From an uncultured Lachnospiraceae bacterium (GTDB taxonomy: Bacteria > Bacillota > Clostridia > Lachnospirales > Lachnospiraceae), in NCBI GenBank assembly GCA_902790935.1, contig CADATP010000013.1, forward strand, positions 1-43,336: a DNA stretch of 43,336 bases, read 5' to 3'. A program made the position numbers and the translations under genes. The notes beneath the pieces are model-generated. The model did not search any database. It had not been told where the DNA came from and saw nothing but the letters and a program-made list of their open reading frames with translations. Below, piece after piece: positions 1 through 9,390 of this stretch. Position 1 is the stretch's first letter. Every line of letters starts with the position of its first letter.

Positions 1-2
1 CG

Positions 3-170
3 CAGTTCGTCCGCACGGACGACCCGGAGATCCTGCGTTACGCCGAGGCGCTGATCCTGCTCTACGGCGAGGGTGTCGGAACGACCGCCGCCGAACTCGA
101 CGAATCCGCCGCCGCGCTCGCCGCCGCATTCCGCGACAAAAAGCTCGCCGAGGGCCTGCACAAGACCGTC
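3..170 (+). CDS. Partial GC-rich coding fragment, foreign to the rest of the contig
   Basis: An open frame with strongly GC-biased third positions runs from base 3 and loses that bias at about base 172, where AT-rich DNA begins. The readable peptide contains QFVRTDDPEILRYAEALI, then LYGEGVGTT and a GLHKTV end. The pattern (PxF/QFV, a helix, VGxTxxELDE, GLxK) reminds me of the N-terminal half of the DUF790/Bax1-type nuclease family found in archaea and some bacteria. That is a recollection, not a search result, and the fragment is too short to be sure. Composition says it belongs to another organism. Both ends are missing. Confidence 0.35.
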
Positions 171-827
171 GTTAAAGTATTTATACGGGCATATCTCCAT
201 AACGAAATCTATAAAGGAATTGTCACATCTGTTTAAAAAGGCCTCATCCCAGTATCTGAACACATCCCTCCAGACATTTTGGTTCATCTCCTCGGACATA
301 TGCTCACCCATTTCAAGTCGGTTTACATAATAATAAACCGCCCTTGGGTATCCCAAGGATTCTCTGCATACCTTGCCCAGTATATCTTCGCTTACTTTTA
401 CCCCGCAGCTTTCAAAATACGCAGAAATCTCTTTCCTTCCGAGATAGAAGTCCTTTTCTGTGATCCTGACAAAATCAAGATCCATCTCCATATCCGATAG
501 GTACTTAGGGAACATACCTCTTGTTATAAGTATGGTCCAGATCCCTTCGCATCTTAAAAGATCCCTGATATAACCAATGGATTCATTGTCATCAAGCTTT
601 TGAAGATCGTCTATTATATAGATGCTCTTTCTCGAGGTATGGATATTGGGCATTTCCGTAAGCTTGCCGTCTATCACATAAAGATTCTGGGGATTCTTGT
701 ACTTAAAAAAGTGTCTTACAGCAGCACTCTTTCCCCAGCCGGTGGACGCCATAATACATACGTGCCTGTATTCACTTTCAGCTTTTTTCAGCTTCTCATA
801 TACAGCCGGGACTTTAATATAATCCAT
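171..827 (-). CDS. LuxR/MalT-type regulator, N-terminal ATPase part, cut off by the contig join
   Basis: The start is ATG at 827-825, 23 bases after the stop of the ABC exporter gene and on the same strand. About 219 residues are readable. A P-loop (ASTGWGKSAAV, about residues 26-36) is followed by a Walker B-like IYIIDDLQKLDD and by an ITRGMFP segment that fits the sensor region of STAND ATPases. LuxR-family regulators of the MalT type in Lachnospiraceae begin this way and end in a LuxR HTH, which would lie beyond the break. The frame stays open to base 1, but codon use becomes foreign near 171, so residues beyond that point should not be trusted. Regulation of the neighbouring exporter is possible and unproven. 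Confidence 0.65.
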
Positions 828-850
828 TCTCTCTCCAAATCATGATCCTA

Positions 851-2632
851 TCATGCCCCTTTTTCGTCCATCTGAGCTGTATACAGATGGTAGTATTGTC
901 CTTTCTTTGCGAGGAGCTCCTTGTGTGTTCCGGACTCTACGATTCCGCCGTCATCAATATACATGATGATATCGCAGTTCTTTATTGTAGAAAGTCTGTG
1001 TGCGATGATAAAGGTTGTTCTTCCCTTCATCATATTGTTAAGTCCCATCTGGAGTGCACGCTCTGTCTGAACGTCAATACTTGAAGTAGCCTCATCGAGC
1101 ACAAGGATCTTGGGGTCCGAAATAAGGGTTCTCGCAAAGGATATAAGCTGCTTTTGACCCTGAGAAAGAGTCGTTCCTCTCTCTCTTACTTCGCTTTCAT
1201 ATCCGTTTTCCATAGCGCTGATAAAGGAATCTGCACAAACAATCTTTGCTGCCTCTTTTATCTCCTCATCCGTAGCATCAAGCTTTCCGTAACGGATATT
1301 GTCCGCTATTGTACCCGAGAAAATAAAGCTGTCCTGAAGCATTATTCCCATCTGAGAACGAAGAGAGTGTAAAGTTACGCCGGAGATATCCTCTCCGTCT
1401 ATAAGTACCCTGCCTCTTCCCACATTGTAGAATCTTGAAATAAGGCTTACAATAGTACTCTTTCCGGCGCCGGTAGGTCCTACCAAGGCTACGCTCTGTC
1501 CGGGTTTAACGTTAAACGAAACATTCTTAAGTACAGGCTTGCCCTCTTCATAAGCGAAATCTACATTTTCAAATGTAACCTCACCCTTTATCTCGGGCAT
1601 AGTCTTCGCAAAAGGAGCATCATCAACGGTAACGGGCTCGTCAAGAGTCTGGAAGATCCTCTCAAGGTAAGCGATATTGTTGATGAAGGTGTTAAAGATA
1701 TTTCCAAGGTTCATAATAGGCTGCCAGAATCTTGAAGCGTAGCTGGATATAGCCAGAATAGTACCTACGGTCTTGTTTCCATGTCCGAAAACAACCATAC
1801 CGAATATAAATATAGCAGCTCTTACAAGTACGGAGATAGTGTCAATTCCGGGCCATACGAGGTTGTTGTATCTTACCGCCGTCATCCAGGTTTTTCTGCA
1901 GTCATCGGAAAGGCCCGAGAAAACCTGCGCATTATAGTCTTCTCTTGCAAATATCTGTGTGATGCGGGCTCCGACGATATTTTCCTGAAGATATGCGTTA
2001 AGATTAGAGTTTTTATTGGATACAGCCTGCCAGGCCTTACGCTGTTTGTTCTTGATCCAGAGCATAAATACCGCAAGTACGGGTACGCCGCAAAGAACAA
2101 CCAGTGAAAGCTGCCAATCTACGGCAAACATAAATACGATGATAAAGATCAGGTTAAAGATCTCAAGCACCACGTTGATAAGACCGTTGGAAAGCATATC
2201 GGACACAGAGTTAACGTAGTTGACAACTCTGATAAGGATCTTTCCGTGAGGTCTGTCGTCGTAATACTGGAAAGGCAGCTTTTGCAAATGTGCAAAGATA
2301 TCTTTTCTGATATCAAAGATGATACCCTGGCTGACCTTTATCATAATACGAGATCTTACGGTGGTCAGGATAATACTGATAACTACAGTTCCCGCAAGAG
2401 CAATACCAAGTCCTATGAGCATCCTCATATCAGAATTAGGTATTGCATCGTCAAGAGCCCTCTGGGTTATCATAGGCGAGATAAGTCCGATGGCTCCGCC
2501 TACGGCGGAAATAATAAGAGCAATGACCATTTTTACCGCATATTTTTTGATGTATACGCCTGCTCTTAAGAGGTGTTTGAAATTGAAAGGCTCATCGAGT
2601 CTTTCGTCCTGTTTATAAGTATTTCTTGCCAT
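851..2632 (-). CDS. ABC exporter half-transporter, catalytically canonical subunit
   Basis: This 593-residue protein has an N-terminal type-1 exporter membrane domain of six predicted helices (about residues 30-320) and a C-terminal nucleotide-binding domain. Walker A is GPTGAGKS near residue 385, the signature is LSQGQ near 490, Walker B is VLDEATSS near 511 with the catalytic glutamate present, and the switch histidine is in IAHRLSTI. The start is supported by GAGGAGGTG placed inside the end of the preceding gene, which stops only 3 bases upstream. It pairs with the 2636-4432 gene as a heterodimeric multidrug or peptide exporter like BmrCD or TM287/288. The substrate cannot be read from sequence. 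It overlaps no other gene. Confidence 0.9.
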   Translation of the reverse strand: MARNTYKQDERLDEPFNFKHLLRAGVYIKKYAVKMVIALIISAVGGAIGLISPMITQRALDDAIPNSDMRMLIGLGIALAGTVVISIILTTVRSRIMIKVSQGIIFDIRKDIFAHLQKLPFQYYDDRPHGKILIRVVNYVNSVSDMLSNGLINVVLEIFNLIFIIVFMFAVDWQLSLVVLCGVPVLAVFMLWIKNKQRKAWQAVSNKNSNLNAYLQENIVGARITQIFAREDYNAQVFSGLSDDCRKTWMTAVRYNNLVWPGIDTISVLVRAAIFIFGMVVFGHGNKTVGTILAISSYASRFWQPIMNLGNIFNTFINNIAYLERIFQTLDEPVTVDDAPFAKTMPEIKGEVTFENVDFAYEEGKPVLKNVSFNVKPGQSVALVGPTGAGKSTIVSLISRFYNVGRGRVLIDGEDISGVTLHSLRSQMGIMLQDSFIFSGTIADNIRYGKLDATDEEIKEAAKIVCADSFISAMENGYESEVRERGTTLSQGQKQLISFARTLISDPKILVLDEATSSIDVQTERALQMGLNNMMKGRTTFIIAHRLSTIKNCDIIMYIDDGGIVESGTHKELLAKKGQYYHLYTAQMDEKGA

Positions 2633-2635
2633 GAT

Positions 2636-4432
2636 CTACACCTCCTCTCCAAGCTGAAGCTTAACAAGGTCGCTGTAATAGCCTCCCTTTTTGATAAGCT
2701 CCTCGTGTGAACCCTCTTCGGTGATCTCACCGTTTTGGAGGATAATAATCTTATCCGCAAACTTGGTGGTTGAGATTCTCTGCGCAATGATGATCTTTGT
2801 GCAGGGGAAATCCAGGTGACGAAGGCTGTCCTGAATCTGCTTCTCCGTCTCCATATCAACCGCGGATGTGGTATCGTCAAGGATAAGGATCGAAGGCTCA
2901 ATGGCAAGGGCACGGGCAAGAGATATTCTCTGCTTCTGTCCGCCGGATAAGCCTACTCCTCTTTCTCCTACTATCGTATCGTAGCCCTCGGGCATCTTTG
3001 CGATAAACTCACTTGCCGCCGAATACCTTGCAAATTTAACAACCTGTTCAGCTGTGATATGAGGATCGCCGTAAGCGATATTACCCTCGATGGTGTCGGA
3101 ATAAAGCAGGACATCCTGGGTTGCTAAACCGATATTCTTACGGAGCTGTTCAAGCTTGTATTTCTTAATATCTACGCCGTCGATGAGGACCTCTCCTCCC
3201 GTAGGCTCGTAGAACCTGGGGATAAGATGGATAAGGGAAGTCTTTCCGCATCCGGTCTCGCCCATAATAGCCACCGTCTGTCCGGGCTCCGCCGTAAAGC
3301 TGATGTTCTTAAGAACGGGAAGATTTCCGTCAGAGTACATGAAGCTGACATTCCTAAACTCAACCTTGCCCTTAAAGCTTTCGGGATGATCGATGGCATC
3401 GGGAGCATCAACGATCTCGGGCTCCGAGTAGTAAATCTCCATTACCTTAGCAGAAGCTGCGGAAAATCTCTGGAACTCGTTCATAATGTTACCCATCATT
3501 CTCATAGGGTTCTGAATAGCCCAGATAAGACCCGAGAAAGCGACAAACTGTCCCATTGTGAGCTGTACATTATCGGGATTTGCAATACTGTAGATAAGGA
3601 AGGAGCCGCCAATAAGAAGGAGCGCAATGCTCATCATACTAGCCATACCTTCTACGAAGGGATAAAACTTAACCCAGACAAGGGCTGTTTCTCTGTTGGT
3701 ATCGCGGTAATCGGTATTTGCCTTGTCGAACTTTTTGATTTCGTAATCTTCGCGGGCGAAAGCCTTAACTACGCGGTTTCCGGAGATGTTTTCCTGGGCG
3801 TAGGTATTCATCTCAGCAAGCTTTTCACGGAGCTTTGCATGCATGGGGCGCACCTTTTGTCTGAACATATAAATGACAATAAAGATAAAAGGTGAGAGCA
3901 CCATAATACAAAGGGCCATCTTCCAGTTCATAATAAAGAAGTAGACCATAGCCGCGGTGTAGAGCGAGAAGGATTCAACGATCATTCTCACTACCCACGC
4001 CACCATATGTCTTACGGCATCAAGGTCTCCTGTAACTCTTGTCATAAGATCGCCGGTTCTGAAGGTCGAGTAGAACTTCATATCCTGACGCTGTATCTTG
4101 TCGTAGAGATAGTTGCGCACGCGGAAAAGAACATGCTGTGAAACATGCTCGTAACTCATACAGTCAAGATAAACGATCACAGTACGCAGGATGGTAACCC
4201 CTACCATCGCTCCCACAAGGTAAAAGAACATATTGCTGTTGTTTGCCCAGTTGTATGCCGCTTTCTCTCCGGAAAGGAACATATCAACAAGTTTGCTGGA
4301 AACATAGGGCACGGTAAGCTGCAAAATGTTGTAAACAATGGTTCCGATGATTGCTACAAAGAAAAGCAGCTTTCTGCCGGACATGTTCTCAAACAGCCAT
4401 CCTAATTTTGTTTTGGGGAATTTTTTTTCCAT
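2636..4432 (-). CDS. ABC exporter half-transporter with degenerate catalytic site
   Basis: This 598-residue half-transporter has an N-terminal six-helix membrane domain and a C-terminal ATPase domain. Walker A is GETGCGKT near residue 391 and the signature LSGGQKQRIS is intact. The residue after Walker B is aspartate instead of glutamate (ILDDTTSAVD, near 516), and the switch histidine is glutamine (IAQRIST, near 549). In known heterodimeric exporters such as TM287/288 and BmrCD, the subunit with these changes forms the non-hydrolysing site and its partner supplies the good Walker B. Here the partner is the next gene, 3 bases downstream. The gene starts 32 bases after lepA on the same strand, so read-through from lepA is likely. 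Confidence 0.9.
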   Translation of the reverse strand: MEKKFPKTKLGWLFENMSGRKLLFFVAIIGTIVYNILQLTVPYVSSKLVDMFLSGEKAAYNWANNSNMFFYLVGAMVGVTILRTVIVYLDCMSYEHVSQHVLFRVRNYLYDKIQRQDMKFYSTFRTGDLMTRVTGDLDAVRHMVAWVVRMIVESFSLYTAAMVYFFIMNWKMALCIMVLSPFIFIVIYMFRQKVRPMHAKLREKLAEMNTYAQENISGNRVVKAFAREDYEIKKFDKANTDYRDTNRETALVWVKFYPFVEGMASMMSIALLLIGGSFLIYSIANPDNVQLTMGQFVAFSGLIWAIQNPMRMMGNIMNEFQRFSAASAKVMEIYYSEPEIVDAPDAIDHPESFKGKVEFRNVSFMYSDGNLPVLKNISFTAEPGQTVAIMGETGCGKTSLIHLIPRFYEPTGGEVLIDGVDIKKYKLEQLRKNIGLATQDVLLYSDTIEGNIAYGDPHITAEQVVKFARYSAASEFIAKMPEGYDTIVGERGVGLSGGQKQRISLARALAIEPSILILDDTTSAVDMETEKQIQDSLRHLDFPCTKIIIAQRISTTKFADKIIILQNGEITEEGSHEELIKKGGYYSDLVKLQLGEEV

Positions 4433-4464
4433 AATCCTCGTTCCTCTAAGCTTATATCTCCGGA

Positions 4465-6270
4465 TCAGTTTTCGTCGAGCTTAAGAACGCTCATAAAGGC
4501 AGCCTGAGGAATCTCAACATTTCCTATCTGTCTCATTCGCTTCTTTCCTTCCTTTTGCTTCTCGAGGAGCTTCTTCTTACGGGTAATATCACCGCCGTAG
4601 CACTTAGCCAAAACGTCTTTTCTCATAGCCTTAACCGTCTCTCTCGCCACAATACGTCCGCCGACTGCGGCCTGGATCGGTATCTCAAAAAGATGTCTCG
4701 GAATCTCCTCTTTAAGCTTCTCGCACATCTTGCGTCCTCTCTCATAAGCAGAATCCGCATGTACAATAAATGAAAGCGCATCAACCTCTTCGCGGTTAAC
4801 TAAAATATCAAGCTTAACAAGCGAAGATTTTTCATATCCTTTTATATCGTAGTCAAATGAAGCATATCCCTTGGATCTTGATTTAAGCGCATCAAAGAAA
4901 TCGTAAATGATCTCGTTTAAGGGAAGCTCATACTTTAAAAGGGCACGGCTTGCTTCGATGTACTCCATTGAGATATATCTTCCGCGCCTTTCCTGGCAAA
5001 GTTCCATTATCGAGCCGACAAATTCCTTGGTAACCATTATCTCGGCGTTTACAATGGGTTCCTCCATATAGTCGATCTCCGAAGGATCCGGAAGGTTCGA
5101 AGGATTAGTAAGCTCGATAACCTCACCGTTTGTCTTGAAAACTTTGTAAACTACGCCGGGAGCGGTTGTCACAAGATCGAGGTTATACTCTCTCTCAAGT
5201 CTTTCCTGGATTATCTCAAGGTGCAAAAGTCCAAGGAAGCCGCATCTAAAGCCAAATCCGAGAGCTATTGAAGTCTCGGGCTCGTAGGTAAGGGAAGCGT
5301 CGTTAAGCTGAAGCTTTTCAAGAGCATCCCTAAGGTCCGGGTACTTCGCACCGTCCGCAGGATAAAGTCCGCAGTAAACCATAGACTGGACCTTTTTATA
5401 TCCCGGGAGGGGCTTGTCGCAAGGCCTTTCATCATCGGTAATCGTATCGCCGACCTGAGTTTCCTTAAGATTCTTGATTGAAGCTGTAATATAACCTACC
5501 ATTCCGGCAGAAAGCTCATCACATGGGAAGAACTGTCCCGCTCCGAAGGTACCAACCTCCACAACGTCCTCAACAGCCCCGGTAGCCATCATACGGATCT
5601 TTGTTCCGCGCTTTACGCTGCCTTCTTTAATACGGCAAAAGACAATGACTCCCTTGTAAGAATCGTAGAGTGAGTCGAAGATAAGGGCTTTTAAAGGTCC
5701 ATTCGGATCTCCTTTAGGCGCGGGGATCTTGTGAACGATTGCCTCTAAGACATCCTCTATACCGATTCCGTTTTTGGCAGAAATAAGCGGGGCGTCCTGG
5801 GCTTCGATTCCGATGACGTCCTCTATCTCGTCGATAACCCTCTGAGGATCGGCGCTTGGAAGATCAATCTTGTTGATAACAGGGAAAACGTCAAGGTCAT
5901 GGTCAAGGGCAAGATACACATTCGCAAGAGTCTGTGCCTCTATTCCCTGAGCCGCGTCTACCACCAGGATTGCTCCGTCGCATGCAGCAAGAGACCTTGA
6001 AACCTCATAGTTAAAGTCTACATGGCCGGGGGTATCGATGAGGTTAAAGATATACTCCTCTCCGTCCTTGGCCTTGTAAACGGTACGTACCGCCTGTGAC
6101 TTTATTGTGATCCCTCTTTCTCTCTCGAGATCCATATTGTCGAGAACCTGCTCCTGCATCTCACGGCTGGTAAGAAGTCCCGTCTTTTCAATGATCCTAT
6201 CGGCAAGCGTCGACTTACCGTGGTCAATATGTGCTACAATACAAAAGTTTCTGATTTTGCTTTGATCCAT
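4465..6270 (-). CDS. lepA: Elongation factor 4 (LepA), ribosomal back-translocase GTPase
   Basis: The 601-residue length and order are typical of LepA. The N-terminus is [20 protein letters not shown], with the G1 P-loop at residues 13-20. The switch region [10 protein letters not shown], the G3 motif DTPGHVDF and the G4 motif [10 protein letters not shown] follow, then domain II and the EF-G-like domains. The LepA-specific C-terminal domain is visible around [21 protein letters not shown]. LepA binds 70S ribosomes and remodels mis-translocated complexes, which affects membrane-protein and initiation-related translation. The start agrees with the family, although the Shine-Dalgarno sequence (AGGA about 11 bases upstream) is loosely spaced. 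Its own promoter lies at 6306-6334. Confidence 0.97.
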   Translation of the reverse strand: MDQSKIRNFCIVAHIDHGKSTLADRIIEKTGLLTSREMQEQVLDNMDLERERGITIKSQAVRTVYKAKDGEEYIFNLIDTPGHVDFNYEVSRSLAACDGAILVVDAAQGIEAQTLANVYLALDHDLDVFPVINKIDLPSADPQRVIDEIEDVIGIEAQDAPLISAKNGIGIEDVLEAIVHKIPAPKGDPNGPLKALIFDSLYDSYKGVIVFCRIKEGSVKRGTKIRMMATGAVEDVVEVGTFGAGQFFPCDELSAGMVGYITASIKNLKETQVGDTITDDERPCDKPLPGYKKVQSMVYCGLYPADGAKYPDLRDALEKLQLNDASLTYEPETSIALGFGFRCGFLGLLHLEIIQERLEREYNLDLVTTAPGVVYKVFKTNGEVIELTNPSNLPDPSEIDYMEEPIVNAEIMVTKEFVGSIMELCQERRGRYISMEYIEASRALLKYELPLNEIIYDFFDALKSRSKGYASFDYDIKGYEKSSLVKLDILVNREEVDALSFIVHADSAYERGRKMCEKLKEEIPRHLFEIPIQAAVGGRIVARETVKAMRKDVLAKCYGGDITRKKKLLEKQKEGKKRMRQIGNVEIPQAAFMSVLKLDEN

Positions 6271-6305
6271 ACAGTTTCATATCCTATCAAAATAAGTATT
6301 GGTTT

Positions 6306-6334
6306 TATATAAATATATTTTTCATTAATGTTAA
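6306..6334 (-). promoter_or_regulatory. Promoter of lepA
   Basis: On the minus strand there is TTAACA (6334-6329), a 17-base spacer and TATATA (6311-6306). It lies in the 98-base gap between the metH stop and the lepA start and fits a sigma-A promoter. No regulator site is evident. Confidence 0.6.
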
Positions 6335-6368
6335 AAATATGCGCCGATCTCTCAGTGCCATTCAAGGC

Positions 6369-8819
6369 CTATTTACCAAGGCTTTTTTCAACCTCTTCGG
6401 CGTATCTGACCGTTTCCATCGCATCGCGGCAATACTTGTCCGCACCTATCCTGTCGGAGTACTCCTGAGTCATTACGGCTCCTCCGACGGTTACCTTAGC
6501 CCAGGGCGCCTGCTCCCTTAAAAGGCGGATCGTTTCCTCCATAGCGGGAACGGTCGTTGTCATAAGGGCTGAAAGCCCAACTATAGGCGCATGTATCCTT
6601 ACAACCTCATCGACTATTACCTGCTCCGGAACATCCTTACCCAGGTCATGAACATCAAAGCCGTAGTTTTCAAGGATCAGCTTAACGATGTTTTTTCCGA
6701 TATCATGAATATCGCCGTGGACAGTAGCAATTACAAAGCTGCACCTCTTAGGGCCGGCTCCGTCTGCGCTCTTTGCCATCTCTTTTTTGATTTCCTCAAA
6801 AGCTTCCTTTGAAGCTTCGGCAGCCATCAGAAGCTGAGGAAGATAAACCTTCTTTTCCTCAAAGTTTTTGCCGACGATATCCAAAGCAGGGATAACTTCC
6901 TGCTGAACAATATCAAGGGGCTTTGTATCCTTTAAAAGTTCCTTTGTAATATTTCCCGCCTGTTCCTTCAGCCCGCGTATTATAGCATTTTGAAGAGGCG
7001 ATACATTTAAAGCGCTGCTCCCCTTATCCGCGCCGCCTTCCGTCTTTGGCACCTGTGCCTGCCCCGCAGATGCCCCTGCGGGAGCAAGTACAGGAAGACT
7101 CTGGGCGTAGGTAATGTAATCAGTGCAATTCGCATCGAGATTGTGCAAAGCCCTGAAGGCATAGTAAACATTCATCATCTCGGTGGCGTAAGGGTTCATA
7201 ATACCCGCCGAAAGCCCCTGCTCAAGACATAGAGCAAAGAAGGTCGAGGTGATGATATTTCTTGAAGGCAGTCCGAAAGAAACATTGGATACTCCAAGCG
7301 AAGTATTTACGCCAAGGCCGAATCTTATGTCATGAACAGCCTGTATAGTTGATAGGGCTGCGGTTGTATCGGCGCTTATCGTCATAGCAAGAGGATCGAA
7401 GATAAGATCCTTTTTGGCGATACCGTACCCGGCTGCCTTTTTTATTATCTTCTCGGCAATCTTTACCCTCTCTGCAGCACTCTCAGGGATTCCTCCCTCG
7501 TCAAGAGTAAGGCAGACAACGAATCCGCCGTATTTTGCGACAAGAGGGAACACAGCCTCCATAACCTCATCCTTGCCGTTTACGGAGTTGACCATAGCCT
7601 TTCCGTTGTAGCAGCGAAGCCCCCGTTCCATAGCGACGGGGTCAGATGTATCGAGCTGAAGAGGAAGATCCGTTACCGCCTGAAGCTCCTTTGAAACCGT
7701 CTCGAGCATCTTCGGCTCATCGATCTCCGGAAGTCCTACGTTTACGTCGAGTACCTGGACTCCGGCGTCAGCCTGCTTAAGGCCTTCGTTTAAGATATAA
7801 TCAATATCATTTTCCCTGAGCGCCTGCTGGAAACGCTTTTTTCCCGTAGGGTTGATCCTCTCTCCGATAAGGATGGGGGATTTTCCAAACTCTACGGCAT
7901 GTGTATAGGAGGACACAAGGGATCTGTTCTTTTCTGTAACGGGAACAGGCTTAACCGCCTTAGCCTTCTCAACAACAGCTTTTATATACTCCGGAGTAGT
8001 TCCGCAGCATCCTCCGACGATTCTTACTCCCTTTTCGAGGAGGTTCTTTAAACATTCGGAAAACTCCGGAGGATAAACATCATAAACCGTCTTTCCGCCC
8101 TCATCTCTCGGGAGGCCTGCATTTGGCTTAATAAGTACTGGAACGGAAGCGTACTCAAGATACTCTTCCATAACCCCGATCAGCTGCTCCGGTCCTAGGG
8201 AGCAGTTGGCTCCGATGGCATCCGCATGCATTCCCTCAAGCATCGCAACCATTGACGCAGGATTAGCTCCTGTCATCAGCTTTCCGTCACTTCCGTAAGC
8301 ATTGGATACAAAAACGGGAAGATCGCAGTTTTCCTTGACGGCAAGAAGAGCCGCCTTGGTATCGTAGCTGTCGTTCATAGTCTCGATAAAGACTAAGTCC
8401 GCTCCTGCTTTTACGCCAAGCTTTACGGTCTTTGCGTAAGCTTCTACCGCATCCTCAAATTCGAAATCCCCGTAGGGCTTAAGGAGACGTCCCAAAGGGC
8501 CTATATCCAGGGCTATGAATTTTTCCTGGGATCCGATACTTTCCTCTTTCGCTTTTCTTGCATTGTCAAAAGCGGCATTTATAAGTCTTTCAAGCTCCTC
8601 GTCGTCAAACTTTAAGCAGTTTGCTCCGAAAGTATTGGCAAGAAGGACATTTGTTCCCGCATCAAAGTAGGACTTTTGGATCCTTATTATCTCCTCAGGT
8701 CTTGTCACATTCCATCTTTCGGGAAGTTCGCCCGGTTTTAGCCCCGCTTCCTGCAAAAGAGTGCCCATTCCTCCGTCGAGGAAAATGAAATTATCGCGCA
8801 TGTAATCAAGAATCTTCAT
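6369..8819 (-). CDS. metH: Cobalamin-dependent methionine synthase lacking the reactivation domain
   Basis: The 816-residue protein has three modules. The first is an N-terminal homocysteine S-methyltransferase barrel (FLDGGMGT at residues 9-16, zinc-binding cysteines in ANCSLG near 203 and GGCCGTTP near 269). The second is a pterin-binding barrel (ILIGERINPTG through about 560). The third is a B12 cap and Rossmann domain with the cobalt-ligand histidine in GDIHDIGKN near 702. A Gly/Ala/Pro-rich linker lies near 600. The E. coli-type C-terminal AdoMet domain is absent; a separate protein at 9391-10095 supplies it. An upstream in-frame ATG at 8855 exists, but GGAGAC seven bases before 8819 and the family N-terminus support 8819. 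Confidence 0.93.
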   Translation of the reverse strand: MKILDYMRDNFIFLDGGMGTLLQEAGLKPGELPERWNVTRPEEIIRIQKSYFDAGTNVLLANTFGANCLKFDDEELERLINAAFDNARKAKEESIGSQEKFIALDIGPLGRLLKPYGDFEFEDAVEAYAKTVKLGVKAGADLVFIETMNDSYDTKAALLAVKENCDLPVFVSNAYGSDGKLMTGANPASMVAMLEGMHADAIGANCSLGPEQLIGVMEEYLEYASVPVLIKPNAGLPRDEGGKTVYDVYPPEFSECLKNLLEKGVRIVGGCCGTTPEYIKAVVEKAKAVKPVPVTEKNRSLVSSYTHAVEFGKSPILIGERINPTGKKRFQQALRENDIDYILNEGLKQADAGVQVLDVNVGLPEIDEPKMLETVSKELQAVTDLPLQLDTSDPVAMERGLRCYNGKAMVNSVNGKDEVMEAVFPLVAKYGGFVVCLTLDEGGIPESAAERVKIAEKIIKKAAGYGIAKKDLIFDPLAMTISADTTAALSTIQAVHDIRFGLGVNTSLGVSNVSFGLPSRNIITSTFFALCLEQGLSAGIMNPYATEMMNVYYAFRALHNLDANCTDYITYAQSLPVLAPAGASAGQAQVPKTEGGADKGSSALNVSPLQNAIIRGLKEQAGNITKELLKDTKPLDIVQQEVIPALDIVGKNFEEKKVYLPQLLMAAEASKEAFEEIKKEMAKSADGAGPKRCSFVIATVHGDIHDIGKNIVKLILENYGFDVHDLGKDVPEQVIVDEVVRIHAPIVGLSALMTTTVPAMEETIRLLREQAPWAKVTVGGAVMTQEYSDRIGADKYCRDAMETVRYAEEVEKSLGK

Positions 8820-8845
8820 AATGTCTCCGTAACCGCAAATTCGGT

Positions 8846-8874
8846 ATTTTATCATAGACGTACAGTCTGTTTAA
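8846..8874 (-). promoter_or_regulatory. Promoter of metH
   Basis: On the minus strand TTAAAC (8874-8869) is followed by a 17-base spacer and an extended -10, TGATAAAAT (hexamer 8851-8846). The spacer holds the small palindrome AGAC-tgtac-GTCT, a possible repressor contact. Transcription would start near 8839, leaving a leader of only about 20 bases, so no cobalamin or SAM riboswitch fits here. Confidence 0.65.
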
Positions 8875-8925
8875 GTATAATTTAATTGGGAAAAAAAGTA
8901 AATGAAAACAAAGCCATAAAATAGG

Positions 8926-8954
8926 TTGACTTTATCGGAAAATAAGCAGATATT
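8926..8954 (+). promoter_or_regulatory. Promoter of the zinc-ribbon gene
   Basis: TTGACT (8926-8931), a 17-base spacer and GATATT (8949-8954) lie 36 bases before the ATG at 8990. This promoter is divergent from the metH promoter in the same 170-base gap. Confidence 0.5.
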
Positions 8955-8989
8955 TATATGGTAAGTTTATAAAAAGGAGGATTTTTATC

Positions 8990-9388
8990 ATGAAAATGAG
9001 GTACAGATGTTCTCAGGGACATGTTTTCGACGGAAATGAGGATACTAAGGTATGTCCCAACTGCGGAGAAGCCCTGCAGCTTGATAACTGCGGTGCCATC
9101 CAGCTTTATCGTATGGGAAATATGATGGGTATGGCTGTAGGAATGGGCATTTATATTGACGTTACACCCTACGGACATATCGGAAATACCGAAAGCGTAC
9201 GCATCGTTCTTCCCTTCGGAGAGCACAAGATCCACGTTACACATACCACAACAAGAAAATGTAACGACCCTGTCGTAACCCTATCTGCCCAGCAGCCCAT
9301 CGCTTATATGAAGTGCCACCTTGCGGCTATGGGATTCAAGATTCAGGTAGACGCTGCAAAGCCTGAAGAAATGCCTAAGATGGTATAA
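8990..9388 (+). CDS. Small zinc-ribbon protein with a beta-rich domain, function unknown
   Basis: This 132-residue protein is not one I recognise. Cys7, His11, Cys22 and Cys25 (CSQGH...CPNCG) form a single zinc ribbon at the N-terminus. A methionine- and glycine-rich link (MGNMMGMAVGMG) follows, then alternating beta-strand-like segments from residue 50 (IYIDVTPYGHIG, VRIVLPFGEHKIHVTH), which resemble PEGA or related beta-sandwich modules. Two more cysteines occur near residues 84 and 104. AAAAGGAGG nine bases upstream fixes the start. It is the only plus-strand gene inside the methionine cluster and stops 2 bases before the convergent 9391 stop. No signal peptide is visible. Confidence 0.8.
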   Translation: MKMRYRCSQGHVFDGNEDTKVCPNCGEALQLDNCGAIQLYRMGNMMGMAVGMGIYIDVTPYGHIGNTESVRIVLPFGEHKIHVTHTTTRKCNDPVVTLSAQQPIAYMKCHLAAMGFKIQVDAAKPEEMPKMV

Positions 9389-9390
9389 TC

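Noticed and set aside
8820-8855. Longer MetH N-terminus from the ATG at 8855
   Set aside because: The extra 12 residues do not match the family, and the good GGAG site serves the ATG at 8819. The promoter -10 box (8846-8851) would lie inside the longer frame.
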